Source: Haliclystus octoradiatus
Lineage: Eukaryota; Cnidaria; Staurozoa; Stauromedusae; Haliclystidae
DNA: 64,000 nucleotides
Direction: 5' to 3'
NCBI GenBank assembly: GCA_916610825.1
Contig: OU744452.1
Coordinates: 20,615,648 to 20,679,647, forward strand
Position numbers and translations under genes: made by a program
Notes under the pieces: generated by a model
What the model was told of the DNA's origin: nothing
Database searches by the model: none
What the model saw: the letters and a program-made list of their open reading frames with translations, nothing else
Shown here: one piece after another, positions 13,001 through 23,400 of the stretch
Layout of the letters: each line of letters begins with the position of its first letter
How positions within the stretch are numbered: the first letter of the stretch is position 1

Positions 13001-14279
13001 CTGATTGGTCGAAAGAGCGTGCATGAAATCCTAGGGTAAAACATGGCTCCGAAAACCGGGAAAAACCGCAAGCTTCAAAAAAGTTTGATCTGTGATAAAA
13101 TACAGAATTTATAACTTTTTGATAACAATCCAATAAATATCTCAATAATGGCTACGATTTACAAAACGACATTTAGCTCAAGATTTATTTATTTATTGAA
13201 AAGCGTGGTAAATGAGTTATTGGTCGTGTAACATGCAAAATAAAAACACAGAACGAAAGACAATTATAGGCTACGCTGTTTCAAGGTAAACCTAAAATTT
13301 AAATAACAATTACTGCATTAATTTTCTAAAGAACTATGTTCTTGTATATGTCTTTCTTTATTCGACAAAATCTATCTTGTTGTGGGATTCTCTTCATGCT
13401 TGGTTTATGAATTGAAATTGAATTTTAAATTGTGAATTCATGAATTGAAAATTCGCCGTCGAATGAGATTCCGACATTTGTTTTATTTTAGAAAAGGGTT
13501 ACCACATGCTTGCAAATGTTTGTATTCATATTTTCTAAACTCGAAAATGTTGGGAGACACTCGGGAAGCTAAAAATCACTCGCTCGGAGCTCGTGATTTT
13601 TTAGCGCTTCACTCGTGTCTCCCAACATTTTCTCGTTTAGTAAATATGAATACAAACATGGCAAGTATGTGGTAACCCTTTATTCATATGCTTGGTGTTT
13701 TGACCTTGCTTCTTTGAATTCACAAAATTACGAGAAACAAAAGAGTCCAAGACCTTGAAGATCATATGTCCCTGTGTAATAAAGTCTCCATGCCTGGGTG
13801 GTAAATCGTTATTAATAATGCACAGCGAGCAGTGGGGACAGGCAGTGAAAACTATCACTTATTTAAGAATGTTATTTAAATGAGGATCTTGCGCCATATA
13901 AATTAGCAAATATTGGCACACAATCATGTGTTATTTTACTTTGCAACTGAATGAAAAAAAATCAAATTTTCATGACAAAACCCTAAGCAGTTGGCATTTA
14001 TTTACAATTCTTGTGCAAAACATCATTAAAACGAATAACAATAATAAGAAAGAGGACAGGGGTTCAGCTGCCCTCTCTCTTGTTGTAGCTTCAGCATTAC
14101 TGATTTAATTCCGTAGATTAATCAGATTATGACAGATTTGATTATGACAGATTCGACTGTCATCAACATTCTATCACTTGATTCTAGATATTGAAGATAG
14201 CGGCCACAATATAAAGTTGGGAGCATCGTCTTCACCTCGATCACCTCAACAGCAGACGTGTCACCTGTGTGGTTCCTAG
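7818..14279 (+). CDS. RAB24: RAB24 small GTPase, copy 2 (complete)
   Basis: Exons are 7818-7934, 8146-8214, 8958-9036, 11796-11863, 12352-12496, 12729-12785 and 14188-14279, giving 208 aa (human RAB24 has 203). RAB24 is an atypical Rab linked to autophagosome clearance. Seen in order: P-loop GKEYGGKT at residues 13-20; YQNTIGAAF in switch [12 protein letters not shown], where residue 67 is Ser instead of the usual catalytic Gln, the RAB24 hallmark; [28 protein letters not shown]. The C terminus is CHLCGS, with two cysteines but no canonical CC or CXC ending, comparable to the weakly prenylated CCHH of vertebrate RAB24. AATAAA at 14286 lies 7 bp past the stop. Intron 3 (2.8 kb) is filled with retroelement debris. 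The gene converges on NFYA. Confidence 0.93.
8331..8434. repeat. Second copy of the 100-bp promoter-proximal segment
   Basis: Near-identical to 7455-7556. Its 3' border coincides with the start of the truncated LINE copy at about 8445. Confidence 0.8.
8440..8608 (+). mobile_element. 5'-truncated LINE 3' end with (ATG)n tail
   Basis: From CCGTTCTTAGTATAC to GGTTCTGAATAAATGATG it matches the 3' end of the LINE at 61665-61830 almost base for base, ending in (ATG)n. It is a typical target-primed, 5'-truncated insertion in RAB24 copy 2 intron 2, in sense orientation. Confidence 0.8.
8649..8815. mobile_element. Truncated hAT MITE, AAAGTAATTAATTA type
   Basis: It starts CAGTGTCATG and continues with alternating AAAGTAATTAATTA and its complement, as in the complete hAT MITE at 60595-61477. 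The right CACTG end is missing. Confidence 0.5.
9763..9805 (+). ncRNA. Degenerate hammerhead ribozyme-like motif 1
   Basis: Helix I TCTGT 9763-9767 pairs with ACAGA 9801-9805. The core CTGATGA is 9768-9774. Helix II is TCGC/GCGA, 9775-9787. The second core box reads AAA (9788-9790) where hammerheads need GAA. Helix III is ACT/AGT, 9791-9799. The lost G12 suggests an inactive copy. Confidence 0.5.
9827..10079. repeat. (ATT)n/(ATTGTT)n microsatellite
   Basis: About 250 bp of ATT units with two internal blocks of ATTGTT, directly behind the retroelement 3' end. Open frames across it are repeat artefacts. Confidence 0.95.
10254..10455 (+). mobile_element. Single arm of the foldback family
   Basis: From CCCAGACAGGATGTTGAAGC it matches one arm of the foldback element at 2130-2990, best the right arm, through TTGACCTATTTTGCATAATC. 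No inverted partner lies nearby. Confidence 0.6.
10970..11175 (+). other. Possible retroelement 3' end with CTGATGA hairpin
   Basis: CTGATGA at 11112 is followed by a perfect hairpin, TGCCAT/ATGGCA, then AAAACGTTG. The block CTGATGA-hairpin-AAACG is typical of 3' regions of some retroelements. The GAA box of a hammerhead is missing, so I do not call a ribozyme. The (TTGAT)n-rich DNA to 11360 is low complexity. Confidence 0.3.
13494..13681. mobile_element. Short foldback element, about 90-bp arms
   Basis: AAAGGGTTACCACAT with TTTGTATTCATATTT and AAAATGTTGGGAGACAC is repeated in inverted form up to 13681, making an almost perfect palindrome. Partial copies lie at 28365-28470 and 48520-48575. 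It is non-coding and lies in RAB24 copy 2 intron 6. Confidence 0.8.
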
Positions 14280-14285
14280 ATCAGT

Positions 14286-14291
14286 AATAAA
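14286..14291 (+). terminator. Poly(A) signal of RAB24 copy 2
   Basis: AATAAA begins 7 bp beyond the stop. On the other strand a TTTATT at 14470-14475 can serve as the NFYA signal, so the two convergent transcripts would end within about 190 bp of each other. Confidence 0.55.
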
Positions 14292-14638
14292 TTAAATGTA
14301 TTATGTATGTTAGTTCAGAGTTTCAATTGCAGTGCAATTTAAAATATAAAGCAATCAATTTTTGTACTTAATATTAATATTTGAAATGTTAATAACTATT
14401 TCAATAAAACAAATTTTAAATATCATGGATACAAGCAAATTATATTATAGCTAGTCAATGAGTTTTGTTTTTATTTCAATGGTGTAATCTATCTATATAC
14501 AAAATTTACAGTGAGCTGGTTCTTTAAGAATAACTCATTTTAAGTCTACTTTTGAAACTGTAACACTGGCGTATCCATGTTTGTTTCATATCGGAGTAAT
14601 GACGTGTCAACCTCTTTCGTCATATACGGTACTTTGAT

Positions 14639-16809
14639 CTATTGTTCTTTACCAACTACATTTGATGGGTAAACACTGCCAATTACATCGACTTGCTTTG
14701 ATGTTAATTCTTTATCATTTAATCCATCATTGTTCATTCCTTCCTGGTAAGATTCTCCAGGCAGCAGTTCATCGTCATCGTCTCCTTCGTAACCTGGTTG
14801 GCCTCTTCTACCAACAAATCGACCTCCGTTACTTCTATTTCGACGACAGGCATGTTGGTGACGAGACTCATGCAAATATTTCTAAAAAAAAAATACAAAT
14901 AATAGTTAACGCAATGTTAGGCTAGTGTATGACAAAAGAACCTTCAAACATTTTCAATTTTTGTTGAGGTTTGCCCTAGATATCAGTATTATTAATTTTT
15001 ATCTGAATTTGCTCCAACTTTCCAGAATCTAGGATTCTAGGAACACGGAACACCAAATAATTACAAAAAAAATCAAGATCAGCTCAGAGCTGTATCATCA
15101 TCATCGCATATTCATATTTAACCCGAGATTCCGAGAAGCTTTAAAATTTTGTTCGCAGAAAGAAAAGATGTTGTTCATTAAGCTGAATTTGAAGCAGTTC
15201 AGATCATCTGATGAAAATCATTTTAAATAAGAAAGAGTGGTAGGGTATGACAAAAGTGAGGATTCCACATTGCGGATACGGAAGGAGAGCCAATTCAAAA
15301 GAAAAATGATAATTCTGATTTCCAGGGCAAACTTTTGAAATATCAATTAAAAATTGTTCTAGAATTCCAGAAGGACAACTAATATACCTTTCTTTGTTTG
15401 GGGATCTTCCCTTCTGCTTCTAGTTTTGCCCTCGCTTGACGTCGCTTGATAATCCGATGGTACTGTTTAGCATTAACATATAATGGTTCATCAAATGTTT
15501 CCATAGTTACAGGTAACCTTTGAGCAATAACTTGTTGGCCATTCATCTGTCAATCAAAATATAAAATATGTCATGTATGGTCTACTAAGAGTGTTATACT
15601 GTAGACAGCAGACGGGTATAGGAGCTACAGCCAAGCCCTTGACTATGTCAGTCCTGAGGAGGCCTGCTAATAAGTGAGACTGGAATCTCGTAACTAGTAA
15701 AGCGCTGCAAACAAATCTACAAAATGGAGATATTTTTTTTGAAGAAGGATGAGTTCTTGATCATTTCTATACAATCGTGATAATGTACATTTTTGCCTTT
15801 GATAATACTGATGTCATTGTATTTTTGGAAAATGACATCATTTAGGAAGTGTGCCATTGTTTTCTAATTATGTACCTCCGTCAAAAATCCCATAACGTCA
15901 GAATTTCATCAAGAGAATTTCTGAACATTTTTGAATTTATTTCAAGAGGGTTTCTATGATTTTGCTATAGAAATCATCTAACATTATTTATCCTGTTTGA
16001 TAATCTATATGGATCAGTCTACCAGCTGTTAGTTATTTAAATATTTTGCAAAGAAAAATAAACTAAATCTTTTGTAGTATGAATATAGGTCACGTGACCA
16101 TGTACCAAGGCTGAAACGTAACAGGTAGAGAAGCGAACGAGAAATAGATAAATTAAATTTTGAAAACAAGAAATTAAAGAAACAGTGAAGCGAGACAGTT
16201 TGAACGGCAGTAATTGGTTGTTTCCTAACGATAAAAAATTTGATAGGTGTGTGACTAGAACAACACTGAATCGGGTTGGGTAGAATAAAATCTGTAACCA
16301 CCAATGAGAGGGAGAACGCGAAGGCGCCATTATCCAATCAAACACAGTCGAAAGAACAACACAAAAATACAAAACATCAACTACACGAGTGTCATACGCC
16401 AGACATTCGGCATTAAGACAACAACTAAGCATATTAACGCATCAATTTGAGTTATGAAGAACACAAAACATACAATTTAATCAATAATTCTCACCATAAT
16501 CGCTTGGCCTTGTGTATTCGTTGTAGACGGAACGGCAGCAGGAGCAGCAGCCGCAGAGGCAAACTCGACTTGATTTCCACCGGCAGTAACAAACCTCTGA
16601 TCATTTCCACTAAACATCTGTAGAGCATGTTGCTGGGCTGGATCTACGATATACAATCCCTTCGATGGATCTTGTGCTATGATACTGACAGCCGGCGTTC
16701 CTCCTGTACTGGCCGGAGTCTGCTGCTGCTGAACAACAAAGTGTTGCTGTTGTTGGGGATTACTACCAACTAATTGACCGGTTGCTCCTGTACTCGTTGC
16801 CACTTCCAT
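14639..16809 (-). CDS. NFYA: Nuclear transcription factor Y subunit alpha
   Basis: Exons on the minus strand are 16809-16495, 15546-15388 and 14881-14639, all in frame, giving 238 aa. NF-YA joins the NF-YB/NF-YC histone-fold dimer and makes the base-specific contact with CCAAT boxes. Residues 1-105 are a Gln- and Ala-rich activation region. Residues about 124-150 are the subunit-association helix (EPLYVNAKQYHRIIKRRQAR). About 160-180 is the DNA-binding segment (KYLHESRHQHA through NGGRF), where CRRNRSN replaces the vertebrate MARKRGE. An acidic tail DDDDELLPGE follows. Human NFYA is 347 aa. The shortness lies in the activation region, and extra alternative exons in the 0.9-kb intron 1 cannot be excluded. 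The start is the only ATG in the Gln-rich exon. It converges with RAB24 copy 2. Confidence 0.93.
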
Positions 16810-16932
16810 TACAAATAGAAGTATCTTACATCAATCGACAATCTAGTTACTTTAATCGCTCATTAAATGCGAAGAGAAACAAATTCGAGTACGTATATGT
16901 GAAACTCACTCGGAAAACGAACACAACCAAAC

Positions 16933-16942
16933 GCGCATGCGC
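16933..16942 (-). promoter_or_regulatory. NRF1-type site upstream of NFYA
   Basis: GCGCATGCGC, a perfect NRF1 palindrome, lies 124 bp before the NFYA start codon in an otherwise AT-rich stretch. The rest of 16943-17463 shows no gene and would contain the TAPT1 3' UTR. Confidence 0.5.
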
Positions 16943-17463
16943 ACATTACAAATGCACAAAAACTAAATAATTTGATACTTTTAGATTAATCATAGGTTTA
17001 ATGATCTTCAAATCAGCGATATGATCGTACAACAAATGGCGTGAAAAGTGATAGAAGCATTAACAAAGTCAGGTAGCAGTTAAGATACTGATGATCACCA
17101 TTAGAAATCCCAGAAATGTATACATCTCCCCTCCCCTTTGAAGATTCTTTGAAATTGCCCCACAACTCTTGTATGCCCCAATTGCATCTAGTCCCTCTGC
17201 AATCTGTAATCCCCCAATTGATGTTATCAACTATCAAGTTATTTTGAGTCAGCAGGTCTATGAAACCTACAAACCAAGGTGATGGGAACATGGTCAGAGG
17301 GTAGGGCAACCGAAAGAGGCTTGATCAAACACAGTTCATTATCAATCAACATCAACTATATCCACTTTCAATTGTAATATTAAATTTCAATACCTATAAT
17401 ATATAAATAATAAAATTTTCCTAATTTTAGGTCGACTATTATACAGATACATAATATACATGA

Positions 17464-20400
17464 CTATTTGCGTTGTTTCATAGATGAAGATAATTCATCT
17501 GTTTTTGTGAATTGATCCTCGTCAGACAGAGAGCAGATTTCCTGTATACCTGACGACGTAAATACTTCATCAACAGATGCACTTGAATCCACAGTATCAG
17601 CATCACTGCTTTTTTCGTCAGCATATCGAGCTGCTTTACCAAATATATGCAAGCTTAATAAGATCTTGACGGCACAGAGACTGTGGAAGCAAAGAAATCA
17701 ACTATTAAACTGTAGAACTTTATAAAAAAGCCAAATGGTTAAAATTCAACTTACGTTAAATAAAGTGAAAATCCAAATGCCGCACCAGACCATCCTGACA
17801 AGGGTACTGACTGTGTAACGGCACGGACAATCTAAAATCAACAGAAAAATCATAAACTGGGCGGAATCAATATTTTTCAACATTATAATACAAATGAAGC
17901 AATTTTCAAGCTTCTTTGGTATGGTAACGTATTCAAAGGTGTTCACCAATAGCATTAGGAAGAATCTCAGGTTCATGGTGTCTTGGAAGACTGGGAAAAC
18001 AGACTGTGAAAAATAGGATTTAATTATATATAAGAGAAGTTGACTGCTTTATACAGGTAGTCTTTGTATGTAGGGTTAATTCAAAACTATGATGCCATCT
18101 TAAAAGGCGGTCACCCTATAGAGGTTTGATAATATTGTGTATAACTTGTGTAGGCTACAATGGTATTCTTAATATGTCTACCATGGCTAATTAACTAGCA
18201 TAAACACACCACACATATAGATGTGAGAAACTTAATGAGTGTTGAATTAGATGAGACATACTAGATGACCATAAGGTGATTTATTTCAACTAGTTCAATA
18301 GTAAAATACCCAAAATTATGGTGTGAAAGTGAAATTTGTCACTTGCACACTTGGCAAATCAACTCATGTGGCATGGCGAAACTAACGGTGTAATTGCTGT
18401 GTAATTGTACGAATATTTTCATTGAAAACTGTATCAATAACTGGAGTGGAACAATCCTACTTATCTACTATATAAACGTAGATGTATGTCTGTTTGTATC
18501 TACTGTATTGGAGATTCACGCTTCTCATGGTAAACGTATCAAATCCATACTTTCCGTGGGGTATCTTATGATTTTTTGCGGCAACATAGGCCATGTTTTA
18601 TTTTCATATCTTTATATTCCTTCAATTGACAGCCCGAAGCGTATTTTTTTCGCAGGATTTCCCTTGCAGTTCCATAGAAAGAAAGAATTATATTCTCATG
18701 TTCGTCATACAATATCTTTCACACCCGACTGACCTTAAGTTCTATTGTTTATTTATCATCTGGGCTAACTTCTAGCAATTAAAATTTCTATTTTTATTTT
18801 ATTTTCAAATTTCACCCAGCGGAGCGGGTTCACTTCATTAGTATTATTATATTATGTAAGCAATAAATATGACAATGTGGTATACGTACAAGGCAAGCGT
18901 AAGGGAGTGCGGTGAATCCCATCCGCCGAGAGATGTTATCAACGTGGCCAGTAAATGTCTACGGAAATATAATACAATTAAAGCCATGATTAGAAGATAT
19001 TAGTATTCAAGAAAAGGGGAATTTATTTCATGAAGCCAGCAAAAACGAAATAGTAAAAATGACAAAATAGTAAAATTAAATTATTAGAGTGAATCAACCA
19101 ATAGGGTCAACTCATAGAAAATTAAAACCCAAATCTATTACCTTAACCTGTTGTACCAAGTGCCTTGTAAAAGAAGTTCATGAGTTCATGAACGTCAACT
19201 TGCCAAAAATTCACGAACTTAACTTTATATGAACCCGCAAAAAATGTTCATGAGCTGTCTGTAGTTTCATGGATGTTTTCACAGGGGTCTGCCATGTTTT
19301 TTTGATAAACAGATAAGTATTTTTGAGAAATAATAATTTGAAAAAGTGACTTCAAAATTTCAAATCTGGAAAAACGGAGATTCAAAGTTGAGTAACATCA
19401 TAATGTCTAATATCTGATCATGGCGAGTGATCGTGATATAGTCACAACGGCTTACTTTCGTTTGTTCATAATAACAACAAATTTGAAAATGGTGTACTTT
19501 AAAAGGACAAACATTTTTTAAAGGAGCTACTTACCATATTTTGATTACTATTTAAAACGTTTTTTGCTAAGAAAGATCGATATGTAACATAGACCTGCAA
19601 ATAACAATACAGTAGAATATATTGTCACGTGGTAACTTCAATCAAGATATTATAATAGAACCAAGATAGTCTAACTCAGATTTGTGTTTTAAAGAGTTTT
19701 AAACAGGCCATAATATTATCTTACCTTTGTGAAAATCAACCAAATAAAATGTATTTAACATCCTCAAGTATTGAATATTTAAAATTTAAAAACAACATAT
19801 TTGTCCGACATCAATCACATCCTCAAAAATCTATGTTGGGGTTAAGATTATCAAACAAACAATTGGAAATGATCAATATTGGGCCAACTAAGGTAGATTT
19901 TTGAGTATGTTATTGATGTTGGACGAATATGTTGTTTGTAAATTTGAATTATTCAATAGTTGAGGATGTTAACTACATTTTATTTGTGTTGATTTTCACA
20001 AAGGTAAGATAATATTATGGCCTGTTTAAAACTCTTTACAACACAAATCTGAGTTAGGCTATCTTGGTTCTATTATAATATCTTGCTACAATCATCTTTC
20101 CAACATACAATGAAATGGATGTCAGTGATCAACATTTTAACTCACATCTGGCTTTATATTATTGAACTTTGTTATGAATGCATGCTTAAACCAATCTACT
20201 ACGTACTCAGAACAGTAGACCAAAGCAAAATCTGGTAACAGTCCAAGTAGTTTATCTGAAACAACAATAAAGTTACCAATTGTGATCAATTCATCTATAT
20301 GGAGAAATGTTATCAAAAAACTAAACCAAGGCTGGCATTCCACCATACCAGATAGCCATCCGAGCGTAATGATTATGTACGGGATAGACATTCAAATTAC

Positions 20401-23400
20401 AGCATACCAAAGTATTCTGCTATGCCTTGGTTTCTGTAATGTATCTATCGTATGCGCATGCGTAAGGTTATTTATAACTAAATGATTGCGCAGTTTTAAA
20501 TCAGAGTGTTAGTGACGACCAGTGTAGAAGGTCGTATGTACGTAATATTAAATACATGATTCAGATCAACAGGATATACCTACACGGGTGTTTATTCGTC
20601 TATTGTCTTCGTATCTTACATGGCGCAGTTGATCCTGTTATTTGGACAGTAATATTTTACGTTATTCAAAGAGTTTAATTTTATTGCGTCACGATGGCTG
20701 ATGTTAAATTATTGAAAAACAGTCGATCAGGCCTTAAAGGACATTTGACAAGAGCCTTAGATCGTCTGGTGGCATCCCTCACCAGTTTCACCAGTACAGA
20801 AGTAGCAGAACGAACTGAAAGTGATAGGGAAAATTTGACGATCACAACGAAACGCGCTCACGATGCGCTGGAACGCTATGTGGCGTCACATTTGGCCGTG
20901 TTGGTACAAGAACCCATCAAAGATGGAGCAGAAGACCCGGAAGAGCCACAATTGGTTGAATTAGAAAACAGTTTTTATGACCTCGAGAGACAAGTGCGTG
21001 CCGTTACGGCCGTTGTGCCGAAAACCGTAGTCACAAGCACCACTGATCCAGAAAACCGAGAAAGCACGTCTCAGCAAGTCAACGTTCAGACCTCTGCCCG
21101 ACCTGTCATAAAGACACCACCAACATTAGATGCAGACATCAACCTAAAGCAGTTCCTGGATTGGCAGGAGGTATTTTTGAATTATATCGCGATTATTGAT
21201 TTAGACGCCCAGCCTCATGATAGGCAAATTGCTACCTTTTGGGGTCTGTGTTCCCCAGCATTTCTGAACATGGTACGCCGCGTCATCAAAATCGAACGTT
21301 CAACGACGGACTCCCTTAAGTTAATACTGAAAAAGATAACCGATCACTTAAGATCTAAGCGCAACTCTAACCTCGACTGGCAAAGCTTTCTCACAGTCAC
21401 TCAAGGCTCAAACCAGTTAATTGATCAATATTACACGTATTTAATGGAGAAAAGTGACTATGCTAATGTAGATGCAGTGACTCCAGAAGCACTGCGGACC
21501 GCTGTTCTAGTACTAGGTTTAAGGGATGAAAATTTAAAACGCAAAGTTATCGCAAAATCTCCCCCGCTAAACCTAGAGGACACTCTCAAATTTTTACAAA
21601 CCGAAGAAGCCGCTTCTTCCACTGTTAGTACCCTAGGTCAACAAGCCCACGCCACACATAGCACAATTGGTAATGTACAATCTACCAAAGCTAAGAAAAA
21701 TCATAATAAACGTCAACAGAAAACGAAGCATGACGACAGTAACTCTGCTTCCAAGTCAAGTAATTCAGTAAGCCCTTGTTCTAAGTGCGGCTATGTTAAG
21801 CATTTTACATCAGTCTGCCCTGCCGCAAACGTGACATGTGACCACTGTGGCCTCAAAGGGCATTACTCAAAAGTTTGCCGTAAACGTTTAAAGTCCTTAG
21901 AGAAAACCAAAACCGTGAGCACATCAGTTATTAAATCGATGCAAGCTTCCAATGGTGGCAAATTACCGACAATTGATGTCGATGTTAGGGAAGACAATAA
22001 ACTGTTAGGTCGTTTCCCTGCTGTCTGCGACACAGGTGCTCAAGGAACCGTTGCAGGTCTTGACCTTCTGAAATCAATAGGCAAATTCGATAGCACGTTG
22101 GCTCCGTTCAGTCCACATAATTACGTTGGCGTCGATAATCGCGCTTTAGTTCAGGCCGGGACAATCAAATTAACTTTCGATTTAAATGGTAATAGCGTAA
22201 ATACTACAGTCGTTATATGTTATGATGTGACCGGTCTTTATCTGTCTTTAGATGTGTGTAAACAACTTAAAATTGTACATGTAGACTTTCCAACCACATT
22301 ATCTGAGAGGCACTTATCAAGTGTCATTAACACGAATCCTCAGAATGTAGTTACTGTCAACAAGTCTTCATCACCACCTAAATCTGTTTTTAATGAAACC
22401 GCTCGTAAACAGTGGATTGATTCTTTGTCGTCAAATCCTACTCAACAACAAAGAGAGGATGATTTTAAAAAACTAAAACAGATTTATTCTCAAGTATTTT
22501 GCGATACCGATGACGTTTTGCCGCCCATGTCAGGTGTCGGCGACGCAATGAAAATTGAGTTAATCGAAGACCACAAGCCATTTGCAGTTCATACTGCACG
22601 TCAAATACCTTTCGTTTATCGTGACAAGGCTAAATCTGAAATAGACCGTCTACAAAAGATGGGCGTTATAACACCAGTTGGTGACACCCCTGTCGAATGG
22701 TGTCATCCGTTAGTAGTTGTAGGTAAACCTAACGGTGGCGTAAGATTATGCGTAGACTTAACCAAATTAAATAAGCAAGTAAAACGCACGTTGCACCCTG
22801 CTACAACGCCAGCTGATGCAGTGAAAAACATTGATTTGCATTCCAAGTATTTCACTTTATTAGATGCAAAGTGTGGTTATTGGCAACTTTCACTTGATGA
22901 AGATGCACAAAAATTAACAACATTTATCACTCCTTGGGGTAGATTTAAATTTTTGCGTGCCCCGATGGGTTTTATATCATCCGGTGATAGTTACAATTTA
23001 AGATGTGATCAAGCCCTTGAAGGCATTTCAAACGTTAACAAAGTCGTTGATGATACACTTATTGACGGTGATTCATACAAAACTTTAGTTGATCGAACTT
23101 GTACAGTATTAGAACGATTTGTTCGACATGGCATTACGTTAAATGCTGAAAAATGTAAATTTGCGCAGAAAACAGTCGATTTCGTTGGTTACGTCATAAA
23201 ACCAGGAGGCTATTCAGCCGACCCAAGAAAAGTCGAAGCGATTTCAAATTTTCCTTCGCCTACAAATCGCACCGAGTTAAGGTCATTCCTAGGACTTGTC
23301 AATCAGCTAGGAATGTTTACACCGTCTATCAGCAGCACCGCTGCACCACTACGAGATTTATTATCAGTCAAAAATGAATTTCTATGGCTAAACACGCACG

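Noticed and set aside
14041..14100. Short (AAT)-rich stretch before RAB24 copy 2 last exon as a further ATT-tailed element
   Set aside because: Only a few units, with no hammerhead motif or GTCTTTGA sequence upstream.
16029..16432. Minus-strand open frames in NFYA intron 1
   Set aside because: No splice support, no family similarity, hydrophobic low-complexity translation.
18394..18775. 112-residue plus-strand frame
   Set aside because: Lies in the Helitron-like repeat and TAPT1 intron 12, with no coding features.
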